A DNA stretch of 11,618 nucleotides from XYB2-FULL-45-11 sp964360375 (GTDB taxonomy: Bacteria; Patescibacteriota; Patescibacteriia; UBA9934; GWF2-40-263). The number at the start of each line of letters is the position of its first letter. Position 1 is the stretch's first letter. The notes under the pieces are model-generated. The model ran no database searches. It was not told where the DNA came from and saw nothing but the letters and a program-made list of their open reading frames with translations. This document shows, piece after piece, positions 11,026-11,618 of the stretch. The stretch lies in NCBI GenBank assembly GCA_964360375.1, contig CAYHWG010000034.1, positions 1 to 11,618 of the forward strand, read 5' to 3'. The position numbers and the translations under genes were made by a program.

Positions 11026-11618
11026 ATGGGAGATCCAAGAAGAGGAGGTTCGGCACGAGACTATGAGCCTTATACCGGAGGCATGAACGAAAAAGATGTT
11101 CTTGGTGAATTAAGAATAAAAGAAGGATATAAGGCCGAGCTCGCAAAAATCGTAAATCAAGCGGGTTTTGCACCGCGTGATGCGGCCATGGAATTGATTC
11201 GCCGATTCACGGTGGATAATCCAACTGCTCCAAGAAAGCCATTTGCCATCGCCCTCAGAAATCGTGTTGCGAAATTATTGCATCTTTCCACACCACAGGA
11301 CTTAAAGCGATTGCGTTATTACACAGCTGTTGGAAAGAAAGAAGTTAGCCCTCTTGATTTTTTTCATGGGGTTGATGCCTGGATTGAGTTGTTGGATACA
11401 GACACGGATATAAAAAGTGTGGTCACGATTGACGCGACGATCCGTGGAAATAAAGACGACGCAAAAGCAGATTTGTTGGTAAAAAATTTGCCGGATGTCA
11501 CAAAGGATAACGTCATGTTTGATATCATGGTAAATCAGTTTGCTGAACGCACCGCCCATTTATTCGGGATAGATCCGGTAAAGGAAAAACCACCAGTAAC
11601 GGTCACAAAAACCGCCTC
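11026..11618 (+). CDS. Uncharacterised protein, copy 2, cut by the window edge
   Basis: The frame is open from ATG 11026 to the right edge: 197 residues without a stop. It is clearly related to the gene at 9795. Shared blocks are KPFA (71-74), YYTAV (98-102), SPLD (108-111), DAWIEL (117-122), VVTIDATI (132-139), GNKDDAKADLL (141-151), QFAER (171-175) and FG (180-181). It has an extra His-Gly before the DAWIEL strand (FFHGVDAWIEL). The N-terminal 60 residues differ from copy 1 apart from a short glycine- and arginine-rich opening. Function is unknown. No Shine-Dalgarno sequence precedes it; it follows the tsaE remnant by 4 nt, as copy 1 follows tsaE by 10 nt. The two copies are diverged enough that the duplication is not recent. 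Confidence 0.85.
   Translation, partial: MGDPRRGGSARDYEPYTGGMNEKDVLGELRIKEGYKAELAKIVNQAGFAPRDAAMELIRRFTVDNPTAPRKPFAIALRNRVAKLLHLSTPQDLKRLRYYTAVGKKEVSPLDFFHGVDAWIELLDTDTDIKSVVTIDATIRGNKDDAKADLLVKNLPDVTKDNVMFDIMVNQFAERTAHLFGIDPVKEKPPVTVTKTA

Overview
The window looks like a piece of a small, streamlined bacterial genome, most plausibly a Candidate Phyla Radiation (Patescibacteria) lineage. That placement is inference. It rests on short gaps, several genes without a Shine-Dalgarno sequence, compact or divergent enzymes (GpsA, an abnormally short GlpK, an archaeal-type RibH) and tsaD-tsaE followed by proteins of unknown function. TGA is a normal stop here (kinase, tsaD and two unknown genes), so the recoded-TGA code of Gracilibacteria and Absconditabacteria does not apply.

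Layout. The left edge carries the 3' part of a gene with a DHHA1-like C-terminus, convergent with a minus-strand membrane protein of the lycopene-cyclase-domain type; one terminator hairpin separates them. Next come riboflavin synthase (ribE) and lumazine synthase (ribH), linked by a long imperfect hairpin, then a soluble Ser/Thr protein kinase with its own terminator. Around 3.68-4.02 kb is a non-coding patch holding a 127-nt palindromic element, an intact minus-strand tRNA-Glu(UUC), and a degenerate second tRNA-Glu interrupted twice by GC-rich palindromes. After it come an inositol-monophosphatase-family protein, an overlapping gpsA-glpK pair for sn-glycerol-3-phosphate supply, a nucleotidyltransferase-fold protein, tsaD-tsaE (tRNA t6A modification), and an uncharacterised protein. 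Further right are a small protein with four CxxC motifs, a remnant of a second tsaE, and a second, edge-truncated paralogue of the uncharacterised protein.

How the parts connect. RibH and RibE catalyse the last two steps of riboflavin synthesis; ribA, ribB and ribD are not in the window. GpsA and GlpK both make glycerol-3-phosphate, although GlpK lacks a large C-terminal-domain block. TsaD and TsaE act with TsaB and TsaC, which are not in the window.

The most notable structure is a family of GC-rich palindromes (3934-3961, 3990-4008, 9274-9301). Two interrupt the tRNA-Glu relic. One lies in frame inside tsaD and adds about ten residues. The tsaD copy equals the reverse complement of the first tRNA-relic copy except at one base. 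This resembles the palindromic elements of Rickettsia that insert in frame into genes. A second theme is two styles of gene start. The cyclase gene and gpsA have a -10 box so close to the ATG that their mRNAs should be leaderless or nearly so. The phosphatase, nucleotidyltransferase and Cys-rich genes have TTGACA-type promoters, a leader and a strong GGAGG.
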